Part shown: one piece after another, positions 8,803 to 17,513 of the stretch
Layout of the letters: each line of letters starts with the position of its first letter
Numbering within the stretch: the stretch's first letter is position 1
Source of the DNA: Sphingomonas sp. S-NIH.Pt15_0812
Lineage (GTDB): Bacteria; Pseudomonadota; Alphaproteobacteria; Sphingomonadales; Sphingomonadaceae
Length of the DNA stretch: 64,000 nucleotides
Assembly: GCF_003951315.1 (NCBI RefSeq)
Contig: NZ_QLJH01000001.1
Coordinates: forward strand, 216,495-280,494
Direction: 5' to 3'
Program-made: the position numbers and the translations under genes
The notes under the pieces: model-generated
Seen by the model: the letters and a program-made list of their open reading frames with translations, nothing else
What the model was told of the DNA's origin: nothing
The model's database searches: none

Positions 8803-9177
8803 TCAGGCCGCGATTTCCGCTGCCGGACTGCCGACCAGCCAGGTCAGCGCCGCCTCCGGCGTATCGAAGAAGGACAGATAGGGGCGCGGGAGCAGCCGGC
8901 GGATCTGCAACCGGGTGATCGTGCTGGTGGTGACCACCGCGATCCGGCTGGCGCGGGGTATGTCGCTCAGCCCGGTCATGATCGATTCCACCGAGGCGGG
9001 CGGCTGAACATGGACTGGCGACAAATCCAGCCGAAAGCGATAGCCGGCCGTGAATCCCGACTGCCGGAAGCGGGCTCGGCCCTCCTCGACATAGGCGCGC
9101 GCCGCCGCCTCGGTCATCAACCCGGTCCAGGCGATATCGAGCAGGTTCAGCTCGGGGCGGAAGGCGATGCTGTACAT
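8803..9177 (-). CDS. Small conserved protein, STAS/SpoIIAA-like pattern (tandem paralogue 1)
   Basis: 124 aa, begins MYSIAFRPELNLLDIAWTGL. It shares roughly half of its residues with the adjacent 122-aa protein by eye, including RLQ(I/V)RRL(L/M)P and the C-terminal FDT-x-x-AAL-x-WLV motif, so the pair arose by tandem duplication. It is soluble and has no catalytic motif I recognise. It lies 34 bp downstream of hisF in the his operon. It may be a binding or regulatory module; no function is assigned. Confidence 0.82.
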   Translation of the reverse strand: MYSIAFRPELNLLDIAWTGLMTEAAARAYVEEGRARFRQSGFTAGYRFRLDLSPVHVQPPASVESIMTGLSDIPRASRIAVVTTSTITRLQIRRLLPRPYLSFFDTPEAALTWLVGSPAAEIAA

Positions 9178-9211
9178 GGGCGCAGTCTATAGCCGCGACC
9201 TTGCGAATTAA

Positions 9212-9982
9212 CTAACCCAGGATGGGTTTTCGGACCGGTACGCCCGCCGCGGCGAGCGCGGCATGGGCGTCGGCGACACTCGCCTCGCCGAAATGGAAGA
9301 TCGAGGCGGCGAGCACCGCCGAGGCATGGCCGGTGACGATGCCATCGACCAGGTCCGACAGGCCGCCCACCCCCCCCGAGGCGACGACCGGCACGCCCGT
9401 CCGGTCGGCGATGGTGCGGATCAGGTCGAGGTCATAGCCCGAGCGCGTGCCGTCGCGGTCCATCGAGGTGACCAGCAACTCGCCCGCGCCCAGATCGGCC
9501 AGGCGCAGCGCATGGTCGATCGCGTCGATGCCGGTCGCGCGGCGGCCGCCATGGGTGAAGACCTCCCAGCCGCGCTCGGTCCGGCGCGCATCGACGCTGG
9601 CGACGCAGCACTGGCTGCCGAACCGCTCGGCGATCTCGGCCACCACCTGCGGACGGGCGACGGCGGCGCTGTTGACCGCGACCTTGTCCGCGCCCGCCAG
9701 CAGCAGCGCGCGGGCGTCGTCGGCGGTGCGGACGCCGCCGCCCACGGTCAGCGGCATGAAGCACACCGCCGCCGTCCGCCGCACCACGTCGAGAATGGTG
9801 CCGCGATCCTCGTGGCTGGCGGTGATGTCGAGGAAGCAGAGTTCGTCCGCCCCCGCCGCGTCATAGGCGCGCGCCTGCTCCACCGGATCGCCGGCATCGC
9901 GCAGCTCGACGAAGTTCACGCCCTTGACGACGCGGCCGGCGGCGACGTCGAGACAGGGGATGACGCGCGCGCGGACGGTCAC
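9212..9982 (-). CDS. hisF: Imidazole glycerol phosphate synthase subunit HisF
   Basis: Cyclase subunit of IGP synthase; it takes ammonia from HisH and converts PRFAR to IGP and AICAR. It is a 256-aa (beta/alpha)8 barrel: RVIPCLDV at the N-terminus with the catalytic Asp, PLTVGGGVR and the second-half VASGGVGG phosphate-binding loops. The catalytic Asp of the second half is in [12 protein letters not shown]. The GTG start at 9982 overlaps the hisA stop (GTGA), so HisA and HisF are coupled. Confidence 0.97.
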   Translation of the reverse strand: MTVRARVIPCLDVAAGRVVKGVNFVELRDAGDPVEQARAYDAAGADELCFLDITASHEDRGTILDVVRRTAAVCFMPLTVGGGVRTADDARALLLAGADKVAVNSAAVARPQVVAEIAERFGSQCCVASVDARRTERGWEVFTHGGRRATGIDAIDHALRLADLGAGELLVTSMDRDGTRSGYDLDLIRTIADRTGVPVVASGGVGGLSDLVDGIVTGHASAVLAASIFHFGEASVADAHAALAAAGVPVRKPILG

Positions 9983-10713
9983 GCCGCGCCTGCGACGCTG
10001 AGCGCGGCGGCGAGGTCGAGCCGGCCGTCATAGAGCGCGCGGCCGGTGATGACCCCCTCGATCCCGTCGCGCGCGTGGAGCGCCAGCACATGGATGTCGG
10101 CGATGCCGGCGACGCCGCCGCTGGCGATCACGGGGATGGAGACGGCGCGGGCGAGGTCGACCGTCGCCTCGACATTGCAGCCCTTCAGCAACCCGTCGCG
10201 ACCGACATCGGTGAAGAGCAGGGCGGCGACGCCCGCATCCTCGAACCGGCGGGCGAGATCGGTGGCGCTGACCGTCGAGACATCGGCCCAGCCCTTGGTC
10301 GCGACCATGCCGTCGCGCGCGTCGACCGCGACGACGATGCCGCCCGGAAAGTCGCGCGCCGCGCCCCGCACGAAGTCCGGGTCCTCCAGCGCGGCGGTGC
10401 CGATGACGACGCGGGCGACGCCCAGGTCGAACCAGCGCTCGACGCTGTCGCGGCTGCGGATGCCGCCGCCGAGCTGGACATGGCCGGGGAAGCGCGCGAC
10501 GATCGCGCGCACCGCCTCGCCATTCACCGACTGGCCGGCAAAGGCGCCGTCCAGGTCGACGACGTGCAGATGCTGCGCGCCCGCCCCGGCGAAGCGCATC
10601 GCCTGCGCGGCGGGATCGTCGCCATAGATGGTGGCGCGGTCCATATCGCCCTCGGCAAGGCGGACGACCTGGCCGTTCTTCAGGTCGATGGCGGGAAAGA
10701 CGATCAGGCTCAA
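9979..10713 (-). CDS. hisA: HisA: phosphoribosylformimino-AICAR-P isomerase
   Basis: Isomerises ProFAR to PRFAR in histidine biosynthesis; 244-aa barrel homologous to HisF. N-terminal [16 protein letters not shown] carries the catalytic Asp, and [13 protein letters not shown] carries the second one. The start is TTG at 10713 (reading [11 protein letters not shown]): AGGAG lies 7 nt upstream, while the longer frame has no ribosome-binding site and an unrelated N-terminus. The stop overlaps the hisF GTG. Confidence 0.96.
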   Translation of the reverse strand: MSLIVFPAIDLKNGQVVRLAEGDMDRATIYGDDPAAQAMRFAGAGAQHLHVVDLDGAFAGQSVNGEAVRAIVARFPGHVQLGGGIRSRDSVERWFDLGVARVVIGTAALEDPDFVRGAARDFPGGIVVAVDARDGMVATKGWADVSTVSATDLARRFEDAGVAALLFTDVGRDGLLKGCNVEATVDLARAVSIPVIASGGVAGIADIHVLALHARDGIEGVITGRALYDGRLDLAAALSVAGAA

Positions 10714-10744
10714 AGAAACACTCCTGCCCGTGAAGGCGTGATGG

Positions 10745-11350
10745 TCAGGGCCGCCAGTCGAGGAAGCGGCGGAGAAGGGCGAGGCCGTAATGCTGGCTCT
10801 TTTCGGGATGGAACTGCACGCCCAATATGGTGTCGCGGCCGATCGCGGCGGTGACCGGGCCGTCATGGTCGGTCGTCGCGATCACGTCCGCGCCGTCAAA
10901 GGCGTAGCTGTGCAGGAAATAGGCCTCGCCCGGCCGGACCAGCGCATGGTCGGCGACCGGCACCACGTCGTTCCAGCCCATATGCGGCACCTTGGCGGTG
11001 CTGTCGGTCGGCTCCATCCGGCGCACGGCGCCGGCGATCCAGCCCAGGCCGCGATGCGTGCCCAGTTCCTCGCCCGTCTCGGCGAGCAACTGCATCCCGA
11101 CGCACACGCCCAGGAAGGGGGCGGCCTCGCGCAACACGCGCTGCTCCATCGCCTCGACCATGCCGTCGACGCCGCGCAGCGCCGCCGCGCAAGCGCCGAA
11201 CGCCCCGACGCCGGGCAGCACGATCCGGTCGGCGCGCGCGACCAGCGCGGGATCGGCGGTGATCGCCAGATCGGTGCAGCCCGCCGCCTTCAGCGCATTG
11301 GCGACCGAATGGAGGTTGCCCGCGCCGTAATCGATCAGCGCCAGCGTCAT
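10745..11350 (-). CDS. hisH: Imidazole glycerol phosphate synthase glutaminase HisH
   Basis: Class I glutamine amidotransferase that supplies ammonia to HisF. It is 201 aa with nucleophile Cys83 in LGVCVGMQ and the His181/Glu183 pair in VQFHPEKS; the oxyanion segment PGVGAFG is present. The ATG at 11350 overlaps the stop of the upstream YciI-like gene (ATGA). The 31-bp gap to hisA contains the hisA ribosome-binding site. Confidence 0.96.
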   Translation of the reverse strand: MTLALIDYGAGNLHSVANALKAAGCTDLAITADPALVARADRIVLPGVGAFGACAAALRGVDGMVEAMEQRVLREAAPFLGVCVGMQLLAETGEELGTHRGLGWIAGAVRRMEPTDSTAKVPHMGWNDVVPVADHALVRPGEAYFLHSYAFDGADVIATTDHDGPVTAAIGRDTILGVQFHPEKSQHYGLALLRRFLDWRP

Positions 11351-11646
11351 GCGCCGAGGGCTTCGAGCCCCGGCCCCATGACCGACGGGGCGACCTCGAC
11401 GAAGCTGTACTCGGCCGCGCCATGGATGGCGAAGGGATCGGTGGCGGCCCAGGCCTTGACCTCGTCGCGGCTGCCACGCGCGATGATCATGCCGCCGTTC
11501 ACCGGCCCACCAGCCGGCGGCACCTGCCGCCCCGCGACCAGCAGCCGGCCCGAGGCGGCCGCCTCGCGCAGCCAGTCGAGATGCGGTGCGCGGAGTTCGT
11601 CGATCCGCTCGATCGGTACGACATAGGTGAGGGTGATGACGATCAT
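11347..11646 (-). CDS. YciI-like protein (DGPF-domain/dimeric barrel)
   Basis: 99 aa with a ferredoxin-like dimeric alpha/beta barrel pattern: [19 protein letters not shown], then [19 protein letters not shown] and [16 protein letters not shown]. The conserved His after the first helix and the Asp-Pro-Phe near the middle match the YciI family, whose role is mostly undefined. It overlaps both neighbours by 4 nt (hisB upstream, hisH downstream), so it is firmly embedded in the his operon. Confidence 0.88.
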   Translation of the reverse strand: MIVITLTYVVPIERIDELRAPHLDWLREAAASGRLLVAGRQVPPAGGPVNGGMIIARGSRDEVKAWAATDPFAIHGAAEYSFVEVAPSVMGPGLEALGA

Positions 11647-12251
11647 GATGCGTGCTCCTCGCCGCCCAGGGTCCCCTTGGTCGAGGGGATGGCGTCGGCC
11701 TTGCGCGGATCGATCTCGATCGCGGTGCGCAGCGCGCGCGCCAGCCCCTTGAAGGCGGCCTCGGCGATATGGTGGTTGTTGCTGCCGTACAGCGTCTCGA
11801 CATGCAAAGTGATGCCGGCGGCCTGGGCGAAGCTGTGGAACCAGTGCTGGAACATCTCGGTATCCATGCCGCCCAGGCGCGACTGGGTGAAGAGGTCCTT
11901 CCACACCAGCCAGGGACGGCCGGAAATGTCGAGCGCGACGCGGGTCAGCGTCTCGTCCATCGGCGACAGGGCGTCGCCATAGCGGCGGATGCCGCGCTTG
12001 TCGCCCAGCGCCTTGGCCACCGCCATGCCGATGGCGATGCCAGTATCCTCGACCGTATGATGCTCGTCGATATGGAGGTCGCCCTCGGTGCGGACGTGCA
12101 GGTCGATCAGCGAATGGCGGGAGAGCTGTTCGAGCATATGGTCGAAGAAGCCGACTCCGGTCTTCACGTCATAGGCGCCGGTGCCGTCCAGGTTGACGGT
12201 GACGGCGATCCGGGTCTCGCTGGTGTCGCGGGTGATGGTGGCGCTGCGCAT
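11643..12251 (-). CDS. hisB: Imidazoleglycerol-phosphate dehydratase HisB
   Basis: Mn-dependent dehydration of IGP to imidazole acetol phosphate. It is 202 aa, monofunctional (no HisB-N phosphatase domain). Metal-binding motifs [14 protein letters not shown] and [14 protein letters not shown] are both present, with [12 protein letters not shown] between the substrate loops. It is the first gene of the his operon and divergent from sspB across 75 bp. Starting at ATG 12251 gives the normal [14 protein letters not shown]-terminus. Confidence 0.97.
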   Translation of the reverse strand: MRSATITRDTSETRIAVTVNLDGTGAYDVKTGVGFFDHMLEQLSRHSLIDLHVRTEGDLHIDEHHTVEDTGIAIGMAVAKALGDKRGIRRYGDALSPMDETLTRVALDISGRPWLVWKDLFTQSRLGGMDTEMFQHWFHSFAQAAGITLHVETLYGSNNHHIAEAAFKGLARALRTAIEIDPRKADAIPSTKGTLGGEEHAS

Positions 12252-12289
12252 GAAAGCGGTCCCTAACGCGCATGACGCGCCATGCAAGC

Positions 12290-12319
12290 TTGACGCTCGG
12301 GGCAGGACAGGCCTAACCC
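12290..12319 (+). promoter_or_regulatory. Possible sigma-70 promoter for sspB
   Basis: TTGACG at 12290-12295 and TAACCC at 12314-12319 are separated by 18 bp and end 7 nt before the sspB ATG. The -35 is good and the -10 is poor. If right, the 5' leader would be very short. Confidence 0.3.
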
Positions 12320-12326
12320 CGGGGAC

Positions 12327-12812
12327 ATGAGCGATACTTTGCCCGACAGCCTGATCCCGTATGACGAGATCGTGCAGGAAGCCCTGCGGGCCGTGGTGGG
12401 CCGCGTCCTGGGATCGGTGGCCCAGTCCGGCGGATTGCCGGGCGAGCATCATTTCTACATCACCTTCAAGACCCAGGCGCCGGGCGTCGACATCCCCAAG
12501 CGGCTGATCGACCGGTTCCCGGACGAGATGACGATCGTGATGCAGAACCGCTTCTGGGACCTGACCGTCGACGACCAGCGCTTCTCGGTCGGCCTCAGCT
12601 TCAACCAAGTGCCGTCCAAGCTGGTCATCCCCTATTCGGCGATCACCGGTTTCCACGATCCGGCGGTGAATTTCGAGCTGCGCTTCCAGGCAACCGAGTC
12701 GATGGAGGAATTGTCCGACGCGCACGACGCGGCGGAGAATGACGGCCCCATCGCCACCCCGGTCGAGGACGGCTCCAACGTCGTCGCGGTGGACTTCAAG
12801 CGCAAGAAATGA
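12327..12812 (+). CDS. sspB: SspB family ClpXP adaptor (alphaproteobacterial type)
   Basis: Adaptor that tethers ssrA-tagged and other substrates to ClpXP. It is 161 aa; core segments are [16 protein letters not shown] near residue 10, [32 protein letters not shown] and [27 protein letters not shown], all typical of the alphaproteobacterial form. The acidic, flexible C-terminus ends in [10 protein letters not shown], the short ClpX-binding tail. Its stop overlaps the start of the GNAT gene. Confidence 0.94.
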   Translation: MSDTLPDSLIPYDEIVQEALRAVVGRVLGSVAQSGGLPGEHHFYITFKTQAPGVDIPKRLIDRFPDEMTIVMQNRFWDLTVDDQRFSVGLSFNQVPSKLVIPYSAITGFHDPAVNFELRFQATESMEELSDAHDAAENDGPIATPVEDGSNVVAVDFKRKK

Positions 12813-13225
12813 CGCCGGAGATCGTCGCTGCGCCCGGCGACGCCGAGCGGGAGGCGATCCTGGCCGTGCTGGTCGCCTATAACGACTCGCGCGTCGCGCC
12901 GGGCAAGCGTCAACCGGTCGCCATCGTGCTGCGGGACGAATTGGGCGCGGTGGCCGGCGGACTGTGGGGCATGGCCAGCTATGGCTGGCTGTTCGTCCAA
13001 TATCTGGTCGTGCCGGAGGTGGCGCGCGGGCGCGGGCAGGGGCGCGCGCTGATGATGGCCGCCGAGGCGGAGGCGCGGCGGCTGGGCTGCATGGGCGTGT
13101 GGCTGGATACGTTCAGCTTCCAGGCGCGCGGGTTCTACGAAAAGCTGGGCTATGCGGTATTCGGCGAGATCGCCGACTATCCGCCGGGCGAGGCGCGGTA
13201 TTTCCTGTCCAAGCGGCTGGATTGA
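12809..13225 (+). CDS. GNAT-family N-acetyltransferase
   Basis: 138 aa. The acetyl-CoA binding motif A is [20 protein letters not shown] (R/Q-x-x-G-x-G/A type), preceded by the central strands [10 protein letters not shown] and followed by [21 protein letters not shown], the usual motif B with the Tyr that acts as general acid in many members. Its ATG overlaps the sspB TGA (ATGA), so it is co-translated with sspB. The substrate is unknown. Confidence 0.9.
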   Translation: MTPEIVAAPGDAEREAILAVLVAYNDSRVAPGKRQPVAIVLRDELGAVAGGLWGMASYGWLFVQYLVVPEVARGRGQGRALMMAAEAEARRLGCMGVWLDTFSFQARGFYEKLGYAVFGEIADYPPGEARYFLSKRLD

Positions 13226-13235
13226 CGCACAATCT

Positions 13236-13339
13236 GTTCCCCGGCCAAGGCCGGGGTCCAGTTGGGAAGGCTGATGTAATAGAGCGTTTTCCTTCGTCAC
13301 CAGCGTCCCTCAACCGAGCCTCGGCCTTTGCCGGGGAAC
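13236..13339 (+). repeat. 104-bp palindromic intergenic element, copy B
   Basis: It begins GTTCCCCGGCCAAGGCCGGG and ends with the imperfect complement (TTTGCCGGGGAAC). It is the same length and orientation as copies at 40838 and 56319; the interior GAGCGTTTTCCTTCGTCA aligns with them. It lies in the gap between the convergent GNAT and ATP12 genes, 10 bp after the GNAT stop. It has more arm mismatches than copy A, so it looks older. Confidence 0.85.
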
Positions 13340-13368
13340 GAGGTGGGGGAGGGGCGGTCAGCCCTGCA

Positions 13369-14052
13369 TCATCCCCGCAGCGCCGCCAGGAACCGCACCG
13401 CCGCATCGAATTCGGCGCGATGCGCCTCCGTCGTGCGGGTGGCGAGCTCGTCCTCGCCCCAGCGCTCCACCTGCCAGTCGTCGTCGATCCGCGCGGCGTG
13501 CCAGACCGATTCGGCGTCCATCGCCCCCTCGACCAGCGCCAGGCCCAGCACCAGCGATCCCGTCACCGTCACCGGCGGCGTCAGGCCGGTGATCGTCCAG
13601 GCGTCGAGCGCCGCCACCGCCTCATGCAGCCGTGCGAGCGTTGCGGGCGGTTGCGCGACATGAATGATGCCGGTCGCGATTTTGAAATGCGCGTCATAGC
13701 GGCGCATCGCCCAGGCGAGCGGCGGGTCCCAGGCGGCGGCCTGCCGCTCGACCAGTTCGGGCGGCAACTCGGCGCGGTAGCAGAGCAGGTCGCTCTCGCC
13801 ATAGCGGGCGAGCGTTTCGGCATAGCCCTGGGGGGCCGGGGCGATCCGGTCGATCGCGGCATTGGCGAGGCCGGTCAGCGGCATCGCGCGCGGATCGACC
13901 CGTTCGCCGACCGCGCGCCATTCCTCGGCCACCGCCTCCGCCAGCGCCGCTGTCGGCAGACGCAGCGCGACCCGGCCGGGGGTCCGCACCGGCCGCCCGT
14001 CGAGCGCCACCTCGCCATCGGCGATCGACACGTCTTTCCAGAACCGCTTCAC
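13369..14052 (-). CDS. ATP12-family F1-ATPase assembly chaperone
   Basis: 227 aa, starts MKRFWKDVSIADGEVALDGRPVRTPG, the ATP12 N-terminus, with AVAEEWRAVGERVDPRAMPLTGLANAAID and the later SESDLLCYRAE-type block (here YGESDLLCYRAELP). ATP12 binds the F1 alpha subunit during ATP synthase assembly in mitochondria and alphaproteobacteria. It is last in a five-gene minus-strand operon, overlapping the small membrane protein by 4 nt. Confidence 0.93.
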   Translation of the reverse strand: MKRFWKDVSIADGEVALDGRPVRTPGRVALRLPTAALAEAVAEEWRAVGERVDPRAMPLTGLANAAIDRIAPAPQGYAETLARYGESDLLCYRAELPPELVERQAAAWDPPLAWAMRRYDAHFKIATGIIHVAQPPATLARLHEAVAALDAWTITGLTPPVTVTGSLVLGLALVEGAMDAESVWHAARIDDDWQVERWGEDELATRTTEAHRAEFDAAVRFLAALRG

Positions 14053-14267
14053 TTGTCCTCACTCCGCCAGCGATGCGCCAGTCCGGCCGGCGCGATCACG
14101 GTCACGACGATCGCCGACAGGGTGAGGGCGATGCCGATCACCTTGCTCGGCCAGTCGGGTGCGCGTGCGACCAGCATCAGGCCCAGGATCGCGCCCGCCA
14201 CGCCGGCAATCCGCGCCACCTGGAGCATCAGCCAGCGTCGTCGCGCCACCGACAGCGGTACGCTCAT
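14049..14267 (-). CDS. Small membrane protein, unknown
   Basis: 72 aa with two hydrophobic helices (VARIAGVAGAILGLMLVA and VIGIALTLSAIVVTVIAPAG) joined by a short polar turn, and basic residues at both ends (ARRRW, HRWRSEDK). It overlaps both the phosphatase upstream and ATP12 downstream by 4 nt, which supports real translation. I do not recognise a family. Confidence 0.75.
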   Translation of the reverse strand: MSVPLSVARRRWLMLQVARIAGVAGAILGLMLVARAPDWPSKVIGIALTLSAIVVTVIAPAGLAHRWRSEDK

Positions 14268-14917
14268 GCCAGCAGCCCCGGCAGGTCGGCGGCATGGTCG
14301 GCGATCGCCTCGGCACGCGCCGCCGCCAGATCGGCCGGGCTGTGATAGCCCCAGGCGACCCCGATCGCGCGCACGCCCGCCGCGCGCGCCATCGCCATGT
14401 CGAAGCTGGTGTCGCCGATCATCACCGTCTCCGCCGGCACCGCGCCCGCCTCCGCCATCGCGGCGTGGAGCATCGACGGATCGGGCTTGGACGGGTGGCG
14501 ATCCGCGGTCTGGAGCGTCACGAACCGGTCGGTCAGCCCATGATGGGCCAGCAGCAGGCCCAGGCCCCGGTCCGACTTGCCGGTCGCGACCCCCAGCCGC
14601 CAGCCATGGTCGCGTAGATGCGTCAGCGTCTCCGCGATCCCCTCGAACAAGGGTTCGGGATCGAGCGCATTCTCGCTGCGCAACTGGTGGAACATCGCCT
14701 TGTAGGTGGCGGCCAGTTCGCGGTGCAGATCGTCCGGTGCGTCGGGCAGCAGCATCTGCATCGATTCGACCAGGCTCAGCCCCACGATCCGCCGGATCGC
14801 GGCGACCGGCGGCGGTGTCTGGCCGCAGGCCTGGAAGGCTCGGGTCATCGCGCGGCAGATATTGGCCTGGCTGTCGACCAACGTGCCGTCGCAGTCGAAC
14901 ACGGCGAGACGCGGCAT
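14264..14917 (-). CDS. HAD-superfamily hydrolase, phosphoglycolate phosphatase-like
   Basis: 217 aa. HAD motif I is FDCDGTLVDS (nucleophile Asp with the second Asp at +2), motif II is VATGKSDRG, motif III is the Lys in HPSKPDPSM, and motif IV is MIGDTSFDMAMARAAG. The cap is C1 helical (NICRAMTRAFQACG...). The pattern fits Gph-like phosphatases, but the substrate is inferred. ATG 14917 gives the standard MPRLAVFDCDGT start, 7 bp after the pseudouridine synthase stop. Confidence 0.92.
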   Translation of the reverse strand: MPRLAVFDCDGTLVDSQANICRAMTRAFQACGQTPPPVAAIRRIVGLSLVESMQMLLPDAPDDLHRELAATYKAMFHQLRSENALDPEPLFEGIAETLTHLRDHGWRLGVATGKSDRGLGLLLAHHGLTDRFVTLQTADRHPSKPDPSMLHAAMAEAGAVPAETVMIGDTSFDMAMARAAGVRAIGVAWGYHSPADLAAARAEAIADHAADLPGLLA

Positions 14918-14924
14918 CGGCGGA

Positions 14925-16022
14925 TCAGTCGCGCGCGCCGCGACCGCGCCGCTCGCCGCGCCGTTCCTTGCGGACCGACTTGGCATGGGCCTTGGCGCGC
15001 TGCTTCAGCACCGACTTGGGCGGCGGCCCCTTGTCCTCCTGCAACTCCAGCCGATCGCCGACCTCCTCCTCGAAGCCCAGGCCGGCCAGGCTCTCGGCGA
15101 AATGGGTCGGCAGCGCGGCGGTCTCGTCGATCCGCACGCCGTCCGGATGGTCGACGCGCAGGCGGCGGGCGTGGAGGTGCATCTTGCGCGAGATGCCGCC
15201 GGTCAGGAAGGCGGCGGGGCCGCCATATTTGCCGTCGCCGACGATCGGATGGCCGATCGCCGCCATATGGACGCGAAGCTGGTGGGTGCGGCCGGTAAAG
15301 GGTTGCAGCTCCACCCAGGCGCAGCGATTGCCGGCGCGCTCGATGACGCGGTAGCGGGTGCGCGCGGGCGAGCCATTCTCCTCGTCCACCTGCATCTTCT
15401 CGCCGCCGGTGCCCGGCTGCTTGCCGATCGGCAGGTCGATGATGCCGTCGTCGATCGAGGGCACGTCGACGACCAGCGCCCAATAGACCTTGCGCGCGGT
15501 GCGCGAGGAAAAGGCCTTGGCGAAGAAGGCGGCGGCGCGGCTGGTCCGCGCCACCAGCAGGGCGCCGCTGGTGTCCTTGTCCAGGCGATGGACCAGCTTG
15601 GGCCGGCCCTCCTCGTCATCGACCAGCCCGTCGAGCAGATGGTCGACATGCTCGGTGGTCTTGGTGCCGCCCTGCGTCGCCAGGCCCGGCGGCTTGTTGA
15701 GGACGAAGGCCTGGGGATCGCGGTGGATCACCATCTCGCGGATGAAGGCGCGCTGGTCGTCGGACAGCGGCGCGCGGGGACGCGGCGTCCGGGCGGCCTT
15801 GTCGGCGGGCGCGACCGGCTCCTCCGGGGGCACGCGCAATTGCTGGCCGGCGGCGATGCGGTCGCCCGGAGTCGCGCGCGCGCCATCGACGCGGAGCTGG
15901 CCGGTGCGCGCCCATTTGGCGACGGTGGTGAAGCTGGTTTCGGGCAGATGCCGCTTGAACCAGCGATCGAGGCGAATGCCGTCGTCATCATAGCCGACGG
16001 TGAACTGACGTACCTCGCTCAT
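14925..16022 (-). CDS. RluA-family 23S rRNA pseudouridine synthase (RluC-like)
   Basis: 365 aa. An N-terminal S4 RNA-binding domain (DDDGIRLDRWFKRHLPETSF) is followed by the catalytic domain with HRLDKDTSGALLVAR, whose Asp148 is the invariant nucleophile. PFTGRTHQLRVHMA is the second family block. The C-terminal tail of about 45 residues is very basic (KQRAKAHAKSVRKERRGERR), probably extra RNA contact. It overlaps crcB by 4 nt. RluC specificity (positions 955/2504/2580) is suggested by the S4 domain but is not proven. Confidence 0.92.
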   Translation of the reverse strand: MSEVRQFTVGYDDDGIRLDRWFKRHLPETSFTTVAKWARTGQLRVDGARATPGDRIAAGQQLRVPPEEPVAPADKAARTPRPRAPLSDDQRAFIREMVIHRDPQAFVLNKPPGLATQGGTKTTEHVDHLLDGLVDDEEGRPKLVHRLDKDTSGALLVARTSRAAAFFAKAFSSRTARKVYWALVVDVPSIDDGIIDLPIGKQPGTGGEKMQVDEENGSPARTRYRVIERAGNRCAWVELQPFTGRTHQLRVHMAAIGHPIVGDGKYGGPAAFLTGGISRKMHLHARRLRVDHPDGVRIDETAALPTHFAESLAGLGFEEEVGDRLELQEDKGPPPKSVLKQRAKAHAKSVRKERRGERRGRGARD

Positions 16023-16393
16023 GCGAAGCTCCTGGTGACAAGCAGCCCGGCGAAGAGGGCGAGGATCGCGCCGATGACCGACAGCAGGACATAGCCCAAT
16101 GCCGTCAATATCTGCCCGCGTTCCGCCAGCGTCACGACGTCGAGCGAGAAGGAAGAGAAAGTGGTGTAGCCGCCGAGCACCCCGACGCCGAGCAGCAGCC
16201 GCCACGGCTCGTTGCCGCCGACCCGCGCGAGCAGTCCGGTGAGCACGCCCATGGCGAAGCCGCCGACCAGATTGACGGTCAGCGTGCCATAGGGAAAATC
16301 CGGGCCCAGGCGCGCCAGCATCCAGCGCCCGGTCCAATGCCGCGCGCCAGAGCCGATCGCGCCGCCGAGCATGACGAGGACGAGGGGAGGCAT
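16019..16393 (-). CDS. crcB: Fluoride efflux channel CrcB (Fluc)
   Basis: 124 aa with four membrane helices, forming a dual-topology dimeric fluoride channel. The family motifs GGAIGSGARHW, PYGTLTVNLVGGFAMG (with the conserved Asn) and GGYTTFSSFSLDVV (Phe-box) are present. ATG 16393 is preceded by AGGGAGCAGGGA. It heads the operon with the pseudouridine synthase. No fluoride riboswitch is apparent in the short leader. Confidence 0.94.
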   Translation of the reverse strand: MPPLVLVMLGGAIGSGARHWTGRWMLARLGPDFPYGTLTVNLVGGFAMGVLTGLLARVGGNEPWRLLLGVGVLGGYTTFSSFSLDVVTLAERGQILTALGYVLLSVIGAILALFAGLLVTRSFA

Positions 16394-16467
16394 TCCCTGC
16401 TCCCTAGACCAGCCGGCGACGCCCGGCAAATCATGCGTGCTTGCCCCGCGCGATAGGCGAGGCCATC

Positions 16468-16698
16468 TTGCCGATCATGCTCAATCTCGTCTCGATCCTC
16501 ATCGGCCTGGCCACGCTCGCCTTCGGCCTCGTCGCCTTCTTCCCGTTCCTGGGCTGGATGAACTGGCTGGTGATCCCGCTCGGCATCGTCGGTGCGGCGG
16601 TCGGCGCCCTGTCGTCGAGCAATAGCGGGCGCAACCTCAACATCGTGCTGATCATCATCTTCGCGCTGCGCCTGATGCTCGGCGGCGGCATCGTCTGA
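16468..16698 (+). CDS. Small membrane protein, unknown
   Basis: 76 aa, three hydrophobic stretches: LNLVSILIGLATLAFGLVAF, MNWLVIPLGIVGAAVGAL and NIVLIIIFALRLMLGG, with the polar loop SSSNSGRNLN. It resembles short uncharacterised membrane proteins common in proteobacteria. The start is taken as TTG 16468, where GAGG (16459-16462) sits 5 nt upstream; ATG 16477 is the alternative. It is divergent from crcB (75 bp). Confidence 0.7.
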   Translation: MPIMLNLVSILIGLATLAFGLVAFFPFLGWMNWLVIPLGIVGAAVGALSSSNSGRNLNIVLIIIFALRLMLGGGIV

Positions 16699-16709
16699 CC
16701 ACGCACGAA

Positions 16710-16735
16710 AGGCCCGACGCGTGAGCGCCGGGCCT
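16710..16735 (-). terminator. Terminator of the glycine-zipper gene at 16759
   Basis: On the minus strand, AGGCCCGGCG and CGTCGGGCCT form a stem with one mismatch around a short loop, followed by TTCGT. The T-run is weak, but the position 23 bp after the stop fits. Confidence 0.6.
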
Positions 16736-16758
16736 CCCCGTGACCAACCGTTGAACCT

Positions 16759-17349
16759 TTAGCGGCAGACGACCTGGCCGCGATCGACCGAGCGGCCGAG
16801 CAGCGCGCCGCCGCCCGCGCCGATCAGCGTGCCGAGCAGGCTGGACCGGCCATTGGCGATGATGTTGCCGAGCGCGCCGCCCGCCAGGCCGCCGACGATC
16901 AGGCCGGTGGTGCCGTCGTTGCGGCGGCAATAATATTGACCGTTGCCGCCGCGATAGACGCGGTCGTTCCGGCTCAGGCGGCGCGTCTGGTAATAGCGGC
17001 CGTCCCGATAATAGCGGTCGGCGAAATAATTACGCTGGCCCGGCTCGAAGCGGTTATAGTCGTAGCTGTTCCACCGCCGCCAGTCGCGATTATTGTCGCG
17101 GCGGATGTCGCGGATATCCTCGCGACGTTCGCGCCGGGCGTCGCGAACGTCCTCGCGATAGTCGCGCCGCGCGTCGCGGACGTCGCGGCGGTCGTCGGCG
17201 TCGCGCAGGTCGCGGCGGTAATCGCGCTGGGCGTCGCGGACATTGTCGCGATATTCGCGGTTCGCCTGCCAGCGATTGTCCTGCGCCGCCGCCGGCATCG
17301 CGGTGACCGCACTGGCCGCCAAGGCGACCGACAGCATCATGTTACGCAT
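16759..17349 (-). CDS. Secreted Arg-Asp repeat protein with glycine-zipper C-terminus
   Basis: 196 aa. A signal peptide (MRNMMLSVALAASAVTAMPAAAQ) is followed by about 65 residues of degenerate Arg/Asp repeats (RDNVRDAQRDYRRDLRDADD and similar, period roughly 7-8), a Tyr/Arg-rich middle and a C-terminal glycine zipper (GGLAGGALGNIIANG...LIGAGGGALLGR). The last part matches 2TM glycine-zipper proteins of the envelope; the middle recalls RcnB-like periplasmic proteins. The repeat region would be an extended charged helix. The CRRNDGTTGLIVGG block recurs in the next gene. The function is unknown. Confidence 0.85.
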   Translation of the reverse strand: MRNMMLSVALAASAVTAMPAAAQDNRWQANREYRDNVRDAQRDYRRDLRDADDRRDVRDARRDYREDVRDARRERREDIRDIRRDNNRDWRRWNSYDYNRFEPGQRNYFADRYYRDGRYYQTRRLSRNDRVYRGGNGQYYCRRNDGTTGLIVGGLAGGALGNIIANGRSSLLGTLIGAGGGALLGRSVDRGQVVCR

Positions 17350-17460
17350 CCTAAAATCCTCGTCTTCCTGATACCGCTAAGAACTGACGAGATTACAGCA
17401 AGTTGCGTGAACTCAATACTACGTCATGTTCAGCAATGGGACAGGCGGCGCCAAGAGAAA

Positions 17461-17487
17461 GGGCGCCGCGACCCAGTCGCGACGCCC
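17461..17487 (-). terminator. Rho-independent terminator of the gene at 17514
   Basis: On the minus strand, GGGCGTCGCGAC pairs with GTCGCGGCGCCC (one mismatch, loop TGG) and is followed by TTTCTCTT. It lies 26 bp after the stop codon. Confidence 0.8.
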
Positions 17488-17513
17488 CATCTTCATTCGG
17501 CCGATGCTGCGGA

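Noticed and set aside
16394..16467. Fluoride riboswitch upstream of crcB
   Set aside because: The leader is short and the conserved pseudoknot sequence of the fluoride motif is not present.
17090..17270. Short direct repeats that could suggest a CRISPR or satellite array
   Set aside because: The repeats are degenerate, in phase with codons of the minus-strand protein and lack unique spacers of constant length.
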